Shown: piece after piece, positions 1-8,707 of the stretch
Layout: the number at the start of each line of letters is the position of its first letter
Position numbering within the stretch: position 1 is the stretch's first letter
NCBI GenBank assembly: GCA_029866965.1
Contig: CP123444.1
Location: 1,839,501-1,903,500, forward strand
From: Flavobacteriaceae bacterium YJPT1-3
Lineage (GTDB): Bacteria; Bacteroidota; Bacteroidia; Flavobacteriales; Flavobacteriaceae
Length of the DNA: 64,000 nucleotides
Direction: 5' to 3'
The notes under the pieces: generated by a model
The model's database searches: none
Told to the model about the DNA's origin: nothing
What the model saw: only the letters and a program-made list of their open reading frames with translations
Program-made: the position numbers and the translations under genes

Positions 1-300
1 ATGGAGGAGATCAGTCAGTTGGTCCATGGGGTGCGACGCATTGCGCTTTCGCGAAAGCGTAATACCGACAAGTCAGACAACAGTGCTTTTCAATCGCTGA
101 AAAGTATCTTCGAAAAATCACTGGCGGTCAATAAAGCCTTGTCCAAAGGACATGTCTTGACCTTTGAAGATCTGGAAGCCAAAAAGCCCAAAGGGTATGG
201 AATAGACGCGGCCGACTTCCAAGAGCTGCTGGGTAAAAAATTAAAGCGACCTTTACAGCAATGGGATTTTCTCAATAAAACCGATATCGAAGATGAGTAA
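1..300 (+). CDS. neuB: N-acetylneuraminate synthase family protein, C-terminal part (5' end outside window)
   Basis: NeuB-type enzymes condense an N-acetyl hexosamine such as ManNAc with phosphoenolpyruvate to give a nonulosonic acid. Only the last 99 residues are here and the frame is open at the window edge, so the ATG at base 1 is probably internal. What is visible fits the end of the barrel (VRRIALSRKR) and the small antifreeze-like SAF domain: KSLAVNKALSKGHVLTFEDL, then KPKGYGIDAADFQELLGKKL. The stop overlaps the neuC start by 8 nt and neuA follows, which supports the call. The exact sugar (Neu5Ac, legionaminic or related) cannot be read from this fragment. A copy of the window's recurrent palindrome encodes LSRKR here. 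Confidence 0.85.
   Translation: MEEISQLVHGVRRIALSRKRNTDKSDNSAFQSLKSIFEKSLAVNKALSKGHVLTFEDLEAKKPKGYGIDAADFQELLGKKLKRPLQQWDFLNKTDIEDE
44..59. repeat. Palindrome CGCTTTCGCGAAAGCG, copy in neuB
   Basis: Exact 16-bp palindrome, read as LSRK/R in the NeuB frame. One of nine exact copies of the 14-bp core in the window. Confidence 0.9.
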
Positions 301-1450
301 ACGCAAGATTTGCGCGGTCGTCACTGCCAGGCCTTCCTACAGTCGCATTAAAACGGCCCTTCACGCTATTCAGGAACATCCGGATTTGGAACTGCAGCTG
401 GTGGTGGCAGGCTCTGCTTTGCTAGATCGTTACGGCTCGGCAATCAATTTCATCGAAAAAGACGGTTTTACCATCACCGAGAAGGTGTTTATGGTACTGG
501 AAGGGGAGAACCCTACGGCCATGGCCAAGACCACCGGCCTTGGAGTCATGGAGCTGGCCAACGTATTCTACAACTTAAAACCGGATGCGGTCATCACCAT
601 CGCCGATCGGTTTGAAACCATCGCGACCTCGATTGCAGCCGCCTATCAGAATATCCCCCTGGTTCATATTCAAGGTGGAGAAGTCACCGGAAATATTGAC
701 GAAAAAGTACGGCACGCCAATACCAAATTCGCCGATCTGCATTTGGTTGCCAGTGAAGACGCGCGAAATCGTATTCTTAAAATGGGTGAAGAACCCAATG
801 CGGTGATTAACACCGGTTGCCCATCCATTGATCTGGCTCGATCAGTGTTGAACAAGCCCGAGCTTAACTTTGATCCTATCGAAAAATATGGGGGAGTGGG
901 GCCCAATCTGGATTGGAGATCAGGCTATATGGTGGTCATGCAGCATCCGGAAACCAATCGCTACGATCAGGCCCGATCCGACGTGCTAACCACCCTTCGG
1001 GCCGTACACGAATACGGAAAACCGGCCTTTTGGTTTTGGCCCAATGTGGATGCAGGGGCTGATGGCACTTCCAACGGGATCCGTTCCTATCGCGAACTGC
1101 AACAACCGCAGAATATCCATTTCTTTAAGAATATGGAGCCCGAAGACTTTCTTCGTTTGCTTAAAAACGCAGCCTGCCTGGTTGGGAATTCCAGTGTGGG
1201 GATTCGTGAATGTTCGTACCTGGGTGTTCCGGTCGTGAATATCGGGAATCGACAGCATCGTCGAGTGCGTGGAAAGAACGTTCTGGATGTTGGCTACGAG
1301 CAGCAAGCCCTCAAAGAAGCCATAGCCAAGCAATGGAATAATCAGAACGATTTGCAGGAGCATCTGTATGGAGATGGAGAATCCGGTGGGCGCATTGCTG
1401 ACATCTTAGCCACCCAACCATTACACTTTTTTAAAACCATTACCTACTAA
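293..1450 (+). CDS. neuC: UDP-N-acetylglucosamine 2-epimerase, hydrolysing (NeuC/LegG type)
   Basis: It releases UDP and epimerises the sugar to give ManNAc or a diacetamido analogue, the substrate of NeuB. The 385-residue length is usual for the family. The N-terminal TARPSYSRIK, the middle HIQGGEVTGNIDEKVRH and the C-terminal VGNSSVGIRECSYLGVPVVN with NRQHRRVRGKNV are the family's GT-B-like nucleotide-sugar signatures. The start overlaps neuB and the stop overlaps the neuA ATG by one base, so translation is probably coupled. I cannot tell NeuC from LegG (UDP-diacetylbacillosamine substrate) from the motifs alone. The second epimerase in the cluster (wecB) is the non-hydrolysing kind. Confidence 0.9.
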   Translation: MSKRKICAVVTARPSYSRIKTALHAIQEHPDLELQLVVAGSALLDRYGSAINFIEKDGFTITEKVFMVLEGENPTAMAKTTGLGVMELANVFYNLKPDAVITIADRFETIATSIAAAYQNIPLVHIQGGEVTGNIDEKVRHANTKFADLHLVASEDARNRILKMGEEPNAVINTGCPSIDLARSVLNKPELNFDPIEKYGGVGPNLDWRSGYMVVMQHPETNRYDQARSDVLTTLRAVHEYGKPAFWFWPNVDAGADGTSNGIRSYRELQQPQNIHFFKNMEPEDFLRLLKNAACLVGNSSVGIRECSYLGVPVVNIGNRQHRRVRGKNVLDVGYEQQALKEAIAKQWNNQNDLQEHLYGDGESGGRIADILATQPLHFFKTITY

Positions 1451-2145
1451 TGCGCATTCTGGGACTTATACCGGCGCGATCGGGAAGTAAAGGGATTCCC
1501 GGCAAGAACACCAAAATTTTAAACGGTAAACCCTTGGTCCAATACACCGTTGAGTCGGCTTTGGCAGCAACTTCTTTAACCAAAGTGATATTAAGTACTG
1601 ATGATCCTCAGTATATGGACTTAGGCAAGTCGCTTGGGGTTGAGGTGCCTTTTCAGCGACCAAGAGAACTAGCCCAAGACCATACGCCTACGCTACCCGT
1701 CATTCAACACGCCCTGCAGTATTTGCACGAGCAAGGGGAACAATTTGATGCCGTTTGCCTGCTACAGCTCACTACTCCTTTTCGGCCAAAGGGTTTTATC
1801 GATCGCGCTATTAAGAAATTTGAAGCCGGCGCTTACGATGCACTAGTGTCCGTGCTTCCGGTGCCCGATTCCTACAATCCGCATTGGGTGTTTGAAGAGC
1901 GTAATGGCGAATTGGAACTGGCTACCGGAGATTCAGAAATCATTCCGCGCAGACAAGATCTGCCCCCTGCTTATCATCGAGATGGATCCCTCTATTTGAC
2001 CCGAACGGAAGTCTTGCTGGAACAAAATAGCCTTTATGGACAACGATTAGGATTTCTCGAAAGTGATCCCGAATGGTATGTCAATATTGATACTCCGGCA
2101 GATTGGGAAAAAGCGGAGCGAATGGCTCAAAAAATCGAAGATTAA
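1450..2145 (+). CDS. neuA: CMP-nonulosonic acid (acylneuraminate) cytidylyltransferase
   Basis: It activates the NeuB product with CTP to the CMP-sugar used by sialyltransferase-like enzymes. The 231 residues carry the hallmark N-terminal IPARSGSKGIPGKN, LLQLTTPFRPKGFIDRAI in the middle, and the NIDTPADW motif near the C-terminus where an Asp helps bind Mg2+. The length suits the single-domain bacterial form without the extra esterase domain. It ends with TAA directly abutting the next ATG. With neuB and neuC it makes a complete route to a CMP-nonulosonate for the polysaccharide made by this cluster. Confidence 0.92.
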   Translation: MRILGLIPARSGSKGIPGKNTKILNGKPLVQYTVESALAATSLTKVILSTDDPQYMDLGKSLGVEVPFQRPRELAQDHTPTLPVIQHALQYLHEQGEQFDAVCLLQLTTPFRPKGFIDRAIKKFEAGAYDALVSVLPVPDSYNPHWVFEERNGELELATGDSEIIPRRQDLPPAYHRDGSLYLTRTEVLLEQNSLYGQRLGFLESDPEWYVNIDTPADWEKAERMAQKIED

Positions 2146-3858
2146 ATGTGTGGTATTGCCGGTATAGTAGGTTCAGGTGATCATACAGCAATGCCGGGGA
2201 TGTTGAAATCCATCGCTCATAGAGGCCCTGATTTTAGCGCCATCTATGAGGACCAAGGATTTTGTACACTCGGTCATAATCGATTATCTATCATCGATCT
2301 CAGTGCTGCAGCGAACCAGCCTTTTTCAGATCCGAATGGGCGCTATACCCTGGTCTTTAATGGGGAGATTTACAATTATATCGAGCTCAGAAATCAACTC
2401 CAATCGCAATACGAATTCAGAACCCAATCCGATACCGAAGTGCTTTTAGCTGCCTATATGGTTCACGGTAAAGACCTTTTGACTAAACTACGAGGCATGT
2501 TTGCCTTTGCGATTTGGGACGCTCAGGAAAAGAGTTTATTTGCAGCAAGAGATCCTTTTGGGGTCAAGCCTTTTTATTTTTCCAGAACGAATACCGATTT
2601 TGTTTTTGCTAGTGAGATCAAGGGGTTGTTCGCTGCTGGAGTGCCCAAGAAATTAAATACTTCTGTTTGGGCTAATTTCTATGCTTCAGGCAGCTATGGG
2701 GCGCCTCAGGAGACTTTTTACGAGTCCATTTTTCAGTTGCCCGGAGGCCACTATCTGGAATTACGAGGAGGAAAACTCCATCAGTCCCAGTGGTATGATT
2801 TTGTTAATCGCGTAAATCAAATCCAGCCGGTAGCCAGTTTTCAAGAAGCTTCCGTACATTATGAAGAGCTCCTCAAAGAAAGCGTCGCGCTACGATTTAG
2901 AGCTGATGTTCCCGTGGGCTTTAATCTGAGTGGCGGGGTCGATAGCTCTGCACTGCTCGCCTACGTCAATGACCGTCCGGACGCTCAGGCCATTGAGGCC
3001 TTTACTTTCTATACGGGAGACGAGCGCTACGACGAACTGTATTGGGTGGAGCAAATGATCGAGCGAACCGGAAATCCATTGAACAAAGTGCTGCTAAGCC
3101 CTGAAGATGCTGAGAAAAGCGCTCAATCCATGGCTGATCAACAAGATGAGCCCTTCGGCGGCATACCTACTTTAGCTTATGCGAAAATTTTTCAGGCAGC
3201 GTCCCGCAAGGGGATCAAGGTCTTGCTGGACGGTCAGGGTATGGATGAGCAATGGGCCGGATACGACTATTATTTTAAGCAAGGCGGGCAGCTCATTCAG
3301 GGAGTTACTCAGTCCGGAAGTCCGTTTAAAAAGGAAGTGCTTTCCGCTGCTATGCAAAAACTAATTGCTCCGTTAGACCCTCCTCAACCCTTTGACAACC
3401 GTTTACAGAATCTCCAGTATCGGGATTTGTTTTATACCAAGATTCCAAGAGCATTGCGCTTCAATGACCGCGTGTCCATGGCCTCTAGTACGGAGCTTCG
3501 AGAACCCTTTTTAGATCATCAATTGGTGGAATATGCCTTTGCCCAACCCGAAGCTTACAAACGCAAGGGGGTCATCAATAAATTTCTTTTGCGATTATTA
3601 ATTGAGCAAAAGGTAGGTTCAACCATCAGTTATGCGCCTAAAAGACCGCTGCAGACTCCCCAACGAGAATGGCTGGCCGGTCCTTTAAAACCCTGGGTAG
3701 CAAGCAAAATAAAGGGCCTCAAACACAGCCCCGTAGAAGAATGGTTTGACCATGAGAAATTGCAAAAATACTGGAAGGAATATCAGGAAGGAGATCAACA
3801 GTTCAGCTTTCACATCTGGCAATGGTTGAATACCGCGCTTCTGCTTGAGCAAGATTAA
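2146..3858 (+). CDS. asnB: Asparagine synthase (glutamine-hydrolysing) family amidotransferase
   Basis: The 570-residue protein has an N-terminal class II glutaminase domain starting MCGIAGIVG with Cys2 as nucleophile. A C-terminal synthetase domain has the ATP-pyrophosphatase loop LSGGVDSSALL near residue 262. Both halves look intact, so it should hydrolyse glutamine and transfer ammonia to an adenylated carboxylate. AsnB can make asparagine, but family members inside O-antigen or capsule clusters often amidate uronic or nonulosonic acid carboxylates. Its position directly after neuA, with no gap, suggests such a sugar-modifying role; that is inference. Confidence 0.85.
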   Translation: MCGIAGIVGSGDHTAMPGMLKSIAHRGPDFSAIYEDQGFCTLGHNRLSIIDLSAAANQPFSDPNGRYTLVFNGEIYNYIELRNQLQSQYEFRTQSDTEVLLAAYMVHGKDLLTKLRGMFAFAIWDAQEKSLFAARDPFGVKPFYFSRTNTDFVFASEIKGLFAAGVPKKLNTSVWANFYASGSYGAPQETFYESIFQLPGGHYLELRGGKLHQSQWYDFVNRVNQIQPVASFQEASVHYEELLKESVALRFRADVPVGFNLSGGVDSSALLAYVNDRPDAQAIEAFTFYTGDERYDELYWVEQMIERTGNPLNKVLLSPEDAEKSAQSMADQQDEPFGGIPTLAYAKIFQAASRKGIKVLLDGQGMDEQWAGYDYYFKQGGQLIQGVTQSGSPFKKEVLSAAMQKLIAPLDPPQPFDNRLQNLQYRDLFYTKIPRALRFNDRVSMASSTELREPFLDHQLVEYAFAQPEAYKRKGVINKFLLRLLIEQKVGSTISYAPKRPLQTPQREWLAGPLKPWVASKIKGLKHSPVEEWFDHEKLQKYWKEYQEGDQQFSFHIWQWLNTALLLEQD

Positions 3859-3890
3859 GGGTTTCTCTATATTGCGCATGGAGATTAAGC

Positions 3891-5357
3891 ATGAAGACAA
3901 CATCCCCTAAGACAAAAACACTTGGCCTGGTCATCACCGATGGCGTAGGCTATCGCAATTTTGTGCTGAGTCGGTTTCCCGAACAAGTGCCTCATTCTTT
4001 TGATAAAATCGTGGTCTTTTCAGGTCTTCCAGCGTCCGTATATAAAGGTCTAAATCCTACTCATTTCCAGATTGTTGAATTACCGGTCTATAGAGAGCGT
4101 AAGCACAACTGGTTCTTGCGCAAACTGAAAGAGATCGCACATTTAAAAAAACACCGCAAACATGCCGGAATTCGGGACGGACTCCGTTTTAACTACAGAA
4201 GCGGTTGGCGCCCCAATGATGTGCTGGTCAAAACGGTCTATGCCATCACTTCCCTGTTTCATTCAGAAGCTGCCATTTTATTCTATGAGAGCTTGCAAAA
4301 TCGGGCCTTTTCGCGACAGCAAACGGTAAAAACCTATGGACGTCTTCTGGATCAACATCCGGTGGATTTACTGTTCTTTACCCATCAACGACCCCCTTTC
4401 ATTGCAGCTGTTGCCGCTCAGGCTAAGCAGCGCAAGATCAAGACGGCCAGTTTTATATTTTCCTGGGACAATCTCTCCAGCAAAGGCCGCATGGCGACTA
4501 CCTTCGATCAATACCTGGTTTGGAGTGACCTGATGAAAGAGGAACTCCTGGAGTTTTATCCGAGAACGAGTCCCGAGGCTGTGTTTGTGGTGGGAACTCC
4601 GCAATTTGAGCCTTATGTCATGGAGCGATATACGCTTTCGCGAAATCGAGCTGGTGAGATTCATTCCCAACGGGAAAGCGGAGCGTTAAAGGAGTTTCTC
4701 GAGCGATTCTCCCTAGATGGTAACAATAAAATCATCTGCTACAGCTGTGCTGACGCCAGCATTGGCGGCAACGATGTTCATGTCATCAGCAAACTGATGG
4801 AAGGGGTGAGACGGGGGCATCTGGGAGCGGTTGAAGTCCTCGTCCGTACCTCTCCTGCAGAAGGGGAAGAGCGTTTTGCAAAATTGAAGCAGGAGTTCCC
4901 GGAACTAAAATGGAACCATCCCTACTGGGAGTTGAGTCGGGAAGGGCATCCCGAACCCTGGTCACAGCGTATTCCTACGGAAGAGGACCTGACCAATCTA
5001 AGAGCGGTATTGACCTATTCCGATATCAATGTGAATATGCTGTCGACCATGAGCCTCGATTTTATGATCTTTGAAAAACCGGTCGTGAATACGGCTTTCG
5101 GGAATGAAGAAAACGGTCTCTACAACGATCAGCGCTTTTTGGAATATGCGCATTATAAACGCGTTTTGGAGTATCAGGCGGTTCGTCTGGCCAAGAATGA
5201 ACAGGAGTTGATCACCCATTTAAAAACGTATTTAAAAGATCCGAAGACTGATCATGAACAACGCGAAGCCTTATTGAAAAGGCAACTGGGGCAACCCCTG
5301 GAGCAGATCAGTAAGAAAATAGTAGAAAGCTTAGCACAAATAGTGAAACGTACATGA
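3891..5357 (+). CDS. Unassigned GT-B-like protein of the polysaccharide cluster
   Basis: I do not recognise a named family. The 488 residues have no signal peptide. The layout recalls a GT-B fold: an N-terminal alpha/beta part (LGLVITDGVGYRNFVL), a middle DLLFFTHQRPPFIAAVAAQA and FIFSWDNLSSKGRMATTFDQYLVWS, and a C-terminal half with NMLSTMSLDFMIFEKPVVN. That last motif resembles the donor-binding segment of CDP-glycerol transferase-like and surface carbohydrate enzymes. It sits between asnB and wecB and overlaps wecB by 4 nt, so a role in the same glycan is likely. Since neuBCA are present but no recognised sialyltransferase is, this is a candidate for using the CMP-sugar; that is speculative. 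Confidence 0.6.
   Translation: MKTTSPKTKTLGLVITDGVGYRNFVLSRFPEQVPHSFDKIVVFSGLPASVYKGLNPTHFQIVELPVYRERKHNWFLRKLKEIAHLKKHRKHAGIRDGLRFNYRSGWRPNDVLVKTVYAITSLFHSEAAILFYESLQNRAFSRQQTVKTYGRLLDQHPVDLLFFTHQRPPFIAAVAAQAKQRKIKTASFIFSWDNLSSKGRMATTFDQYLVWSDLMKEELLEFYPRTSPEAVFVVGTPQFEPYVMERYTLSRNRAGEIHSQRESGALKEFLERFSLDGNNKIICYSCADASIGGNDVHVISKLMEGVRRGHLGAVEVLVRTSPAEGEERFAKLKQEFPELKWNHPYWELSREGHPEPWSQRIPTEEDLTNLRAVLTYSDINVNMLSTMSLDFMIFEKPVVNTAFGNEENGLYNDQRFLEYAHYKRVLEYQAVRLAKNEQELITHLKTYLKDPKTDHEQREALLKRQLGQPLEQISKKIVESLAQIVKRT
4634..4645. repeat. Degenerate palindrome copy, GCTTTCGCGAAA
   Basis: Core TTTCGCGAAA exact; right arm TC instead of GC. Lies in the unassigned GT-B-like gene (LSRNR). Confidence 0.6.
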
Positions 5358-6472
5358 GCAGAATAAACGTCTTAGCGATCTTTGGAACCCGCCCGGAAGC
5401 CATCAAAATGGCTCCGGTGGTGTTGGCCTTGCTGGCTGATGATCGCTTCGAGGTAAAGGTTTGTGTGACTGCTCAGCATCGGGAAATGCTGGATCAGGTC
5501 TTGGACTTTTTTCAGATTACACCCGATTACGATCTGGCCATCATGGAACCCGGCCAGCAATTGGAGGAGCTGACGGCCAGGATGCTTTTGGCCCTCAAGC
5601 CTGTTCTGAAACGGGAAAAAACGGATTGGGTATTGGTGCATGGAGATACCACCACTTGTTTCGTCGCTGCCCTGGCAGCCTTTTATCAGCAGATCAAAGT
5701 GGCCCATGTGGAAGCCGGATTGCGTACTCACGATCTCTATTCGCCTTTTCCGGAAGAGGCCAACCGCCAGTTGGTGAGTTTATTAGCAGCCCTGCATTTA
5801 GCCCCAACTCAGCAAGCCGCGGAAAATCTGTACCGGGAAGGTAAGCCACAGGGTCGAGTGGTAGTCACCGGAAATACGGTGGTAGATGCCCTTTTCCTGG
5901 GCCTCGACCGAATTGAGGAAGACTTTGTTGAACTCGAGTCCTTTAAAGATTTTCTGGACCCTGACAAAAAATTGATCCTAGTCACCGGACACCGCAGAGA
6001 GAATTTTGGGAAGCCCCAACAAGAAGTGCTGGAGAGCTTGAAAGTGCTGGCCGACCGACCGGATACCCAATTGATCTTTCCCGTACATTTAAATCCAATG
6101 GTGCAGCATCCTGTAGAGGAGCTCCTGGGTAATCATAAGCACATCCTCTTGTGCGATCCCGTGCCCTATGAGGTTTTTCTTTGGTTGATGAAACGGAGTC
6201 ATTTGATCATTACTGACAGCGGGGGTATTCAGGAAGAGGCACCTTCCTTAAAGAAGCCGGTCTTGGTGACGCGGTCGGTTACTGAGCGTAAAGAAGCCTT
6301 AGAATCCGGAGCTGTGCAATTGGTAGGAACGGATCAACAAGCCATTGTTCAGTCCGCTAAACGCCTTCTGGAAGATCCTATCTACTATGCAAAGATTACG
6401 GAGCATCCCAATCCTTACGGAGATGGACAGGCTGCCAAACGCATACTAAACGCCTTGCTTGATTTTGAATAA
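5354..6472 (+). CDS. wecB: UDP-N-acetylglucosamine 2-epimerase (non-hydrolysing)
   Basis: It interconverts UDP-GlcNAc and UDP-ManNAc in the cytoplasm, feeding ManNAc or ManNAcA units into surface glycans. The 372-residue protein has the family signatures FGTRPEAIKMAPVV near the N-terminus, VHGDTTTCFVAALAAF, VAHVEAGLRT, TGHRRENFG, and SDSGG-like TDSGGIQEEAPSLKKPVL followed by the TER motif near the C-terminus. ATG overlaps the preceding stop in the pattern ATGA. Having both this and the hydrolysing epimerase suggests the glycan holds ManNAc-derived residues as well as a nonulosonate. Confidence 0.92.
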   Translation: MSRINVLAIFGTRPEAIKMAPVVLALLADDRFEVKVCVTAQHREMLDQVLDFFQITPDYDLAIMEPGQQLEELTARMLLALKPVLKREKTDWVLVHGDTTTCFVAALAAFYQQIKVAHVEAGLRTHDLYSPFPEEANRQLVSLLAALHLAPTQQAAENLYREGKPQGRVVVTGNTVVDALFLGLDRIEEDFVELESFKDFLDPDKKLILVTGHRRENFGKPQQEVLESLKVLADRPDTQLIFPVHLNPMVQHPVEELLGNHKHILLCDPVPYEVFLWLMKRSHLIITDSGGIQEEAPSLKKPVLVTRSVTERKEALESGAVQLVGTDQQAIVQSAKRLLEDPIYYAKITEHPNPYGDGQAAKRILNALLDFE

Positions 6473-7565
6473 GTCCAAAATCCATATCGTCGTGGTCTGT
6501 AATTATGTGTTGCGGGAGGATCGCATAGGCGGCATGGACCGCTTTTTTGTGGCCTATAACGCTTTTGCAAGAGCCCAAGGGTTTCAGATCAGTTGGTATT
6601 TTAAAGGGGATGGGAACTTTCCTTTTTATCAGGGGCTCGAGCTGCACTGTACCAACAGTCAGGAAGTAGAACAGTTCTTCCTGGAGGAGTTGAAAAAAGG
6701 TCAATCCTATACTCATCTCATTACGCATTTCACGAGCTTATGTTCGTCCTTTTACAAAAAAGTACGCAAGCTTTCAGCTATCTCGTATATCCAAGTGGTG
6801 GATCACAATCCCCGACCATTGGATGGATTTCCATTGAAAAAGAGACTGAAAAATCGAATAAAATCAATCCTCTATTCCCGATATATCGATCAATTTATCG
6901 GGGTGTCAAACTATACAGTCGACTGTATTCTAGAAGATCTCGGAGGACGGGTAAAGCATAAAACCACCCGGGTGTATAACGGCATCGACACCTCCGTTTT
7001 TAATAAACGGGAAGTCGTAGGTCGGCATCCGGAACACGCCAAAATGAAATTCGTAGTGGTCTCCCATTTGCGCAAGTCCAAAGGCATTCAAGATTTGCTT
7101 CATGCCCTGGCGCAGCTGGATCAGGATGTACGGAGGCAGTTGCTAGTCACTGTTTATGGCGAAGGGCCTTACGAGCACGTGCTTAAGGGATTGGCCGCAT
7201 CTCTGCGTCTTGATGATCAGGTCAAATTCAAAGGGAGCATCGGGCATATCAATGAAGTGCTGGCTGCCTATGATTATCTCATTCAACCCACCTATATGGA
7301 GTGTTTTAGTCTATCGATACTCGAGAGTCTTTCTGCCAATGTGCCGGTCATCACTACCACAGTGGGAGGCAATGCAGAGGTCATTAAGGATGGGATCAAT
7401 GGCTATTTATTCAGCCCTAAAGAGGTTTCAGCCCTCACTAAAATATTAGAAGAACTCGTCTTGGGTCAACGAGCCATAACGCAACCCACCGCGCCGCTTA
7501 TTGAAACTGATTTCAATCTAAAACAAATGGTTGAAGATCACTTTAAACTAGTATCATGCACTTAG
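6459..7565 (+). CDS. Glycosyltransferase family 4 protein
   Basis: This is a GT-B fold glycosyltransferase acting in the cytoplasm or on the inner membrane face. The C-terminal half has the GT4 E-x7-E region PTYMECFSLSILESLSANVP followed by VGGNAEVIKDGINGYLF, and VVSHLRKSKGIQDLLHAL before it marks the donor domain. It has no ATG near the N-terminus: the likely start is TTG at 6459 or TTG at 6465, both overlapping the end of wecB. The acceptor and donor cannot be predicted. It overlaps the next gene by 10 nt. Confidence 0.88.
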   Translation: MILNKSKIHIVVVCNYVLREDRIGGMDRFFVAYNAFARAQGFQISWYFKGDGNFPFYQGLELHCTNSQEVEQFFLEELKKGQSYTHLITHFTSLCSSFYKKVRKLSAISYIQVVDHNPRPLDGFPLKKRLKNRIKSILYSRYIDQFIGVSNYTVDCILEDLGGRVKHKTTRVYNGIDTSVFNKREVVGRHPEHAKMKFVVVSHLRKSKGIQDLLHALAQLDQDVRRQLLVTVYGEGPYEHVLKGLAASLRLDDQVKFKGSIGHINEVLAAYDYLIQPTYMECFSLSILESLSANVPVITTTVGGNAEVIKDGINGYLFSPKEVSALTKILEELVLGQRAITQPTAPLIETDFNLKQMVEDHFKLVSCT

Positions 7566-8707
7566 GCTTCATCAGTCCGGAATATCCCCATCCCAAGGTG
7601 AAACGCAATGCCGGGATCGGCAGCGCGGTGGCTCAACTGACTCAGGCGCTAGTCGCACAAGGGGTTGAGGTTTCCGTTTTTATCTACGGACAAACCGAAG
7701 ATCAAGTGCTTGAAGCATCCGGGGTGAAGTTACATCTGATCGCTCAGCGCAAGTACATGGTGGGCGGTTGGTACTTATACCGTAAATTTTTGCAACGGTA
7801 CGTTAATAAACGTGTGTTATTGGAAAAAATTGATGCTTTGGAAGCCCCGGATTGGACGGGGATTACTGCTTTTGCTAGATTCAAATGTCCTTTGGTCATC
7901 CGTTTGCACGGAAGCGATGCTTACTTCTGTCATCTGGACGGGCGTTCCCAAAAGAAAAAGAACCGCTGGTTTGAAAAGAACGCACTGGAAGGAGCAGATG
8001 CGATCTTGTCCGTAAGTCAATTCTGTGCGCAGCTAACCCAAGACATTTTTGGTATCGAGAGATCCATTACTGTCATTCCGAACGGCGTGGAACTCCCGGA
8101 GCAGATTCATACGGAAGCGAACCAATCTGCGCCTCTACTTTTTTATTTTGGGAGCATCATCCGTAAAAAAGGCGTGTTGGAATTGCCCGGGATTTTGGAT
8201 AAGGTGCTGCAGGACCATCCCGATTGTCAGATGGTACTTGCCGGTAAAGACACCACCGATGTCCAAACCGGAAAGAGCACCCTGGAACTATTAAATGACC
8301 TGTGGACTCCAAAAGCCAAATCTCAGGTAGAATACCTGGGTATGCTGAACAAAGAGGAAGTACACTCCTGGTTAAGGAAAGCGACCGTGGTCCTTTTGCC
8401 CAGTTATGCCGAGGCGATGCCCATGGCCTGGTTGGAGGCCATGGCTGAAGGAAAAGCCCTGGTGACTTCCGATATTGGCTGGGCTGCTGAGGTGATGGAA
8501 CAGGGCGTTACCGGTTATATGGCCCCGCCTCAAGATCATGCTCAATGGGCACGTTCTATCAACACGCTCTTAGATGACGCTGAGCTTAGAAAAGAAATGG
8601 GGATTGCCGCCCGAGAACAGATTAAAACGCATTTTGAAATTACCCAGGTGGCTCAAAAAAGTAAGGAATACTACCAATCTTTGATCGCATCCCATGAAAG
8701 AGTATAG
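7556..8707 (+). CDS. Glycosyltransferase family 4 protein
   Basis: The 383-residue GT-B protein starts with MHLGFISPEYPHPKVKRNAGIGSAV, a typical N-terminal acceptor-domain opening with a glycine-rich turn. It has FYFGSIIRKKGVLELP at the start of the donor domain and PSYAEAMPMAWLEAMAEGKA as the E-x7-E donor site. Vegetative-style motifs such as VIPNGVELP sit between the two domains. It is in the same run of overlapping genes, sharing 10 nt with the gene before and 14 nt with the one after, so it belongs to the polysaccharide operon. Linkage specificity is unknown. Confidence 0.88.
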   Translation: MHLGFISPEYPHPKVKRNAGIGSAVAQLTQALVAQGVEVSVFIYGQTEDQVLEASGVKLHLIAQRKYMVGGWYLYRKFLQRYVNKRVLLEKIDALEAPDWTGITAFARFKCPLVIRLHGSDAYFCHLDGRSQKKKNRWFEKNALEGADAILSVSQFCAQLTQDIFGIERSITVIPNGVELPEQIHTEANQSAPLLFYFGSIIRKKGVLELPGILDKVLQDHPDCQMVLAGKDTTDVQTGKSTLELLNDLWTPKAKSQVEYLGMLNKEEVHSWLRKATVVLLPSYAEAMPMAWLEAMAEGKALVTSDIGWAAEVMEQGVTGYMAPPQDHAQWARSINTLLDDAELRKEMGIAAREQIKTHFEITQVAQKSKEYYQSLIASHERV

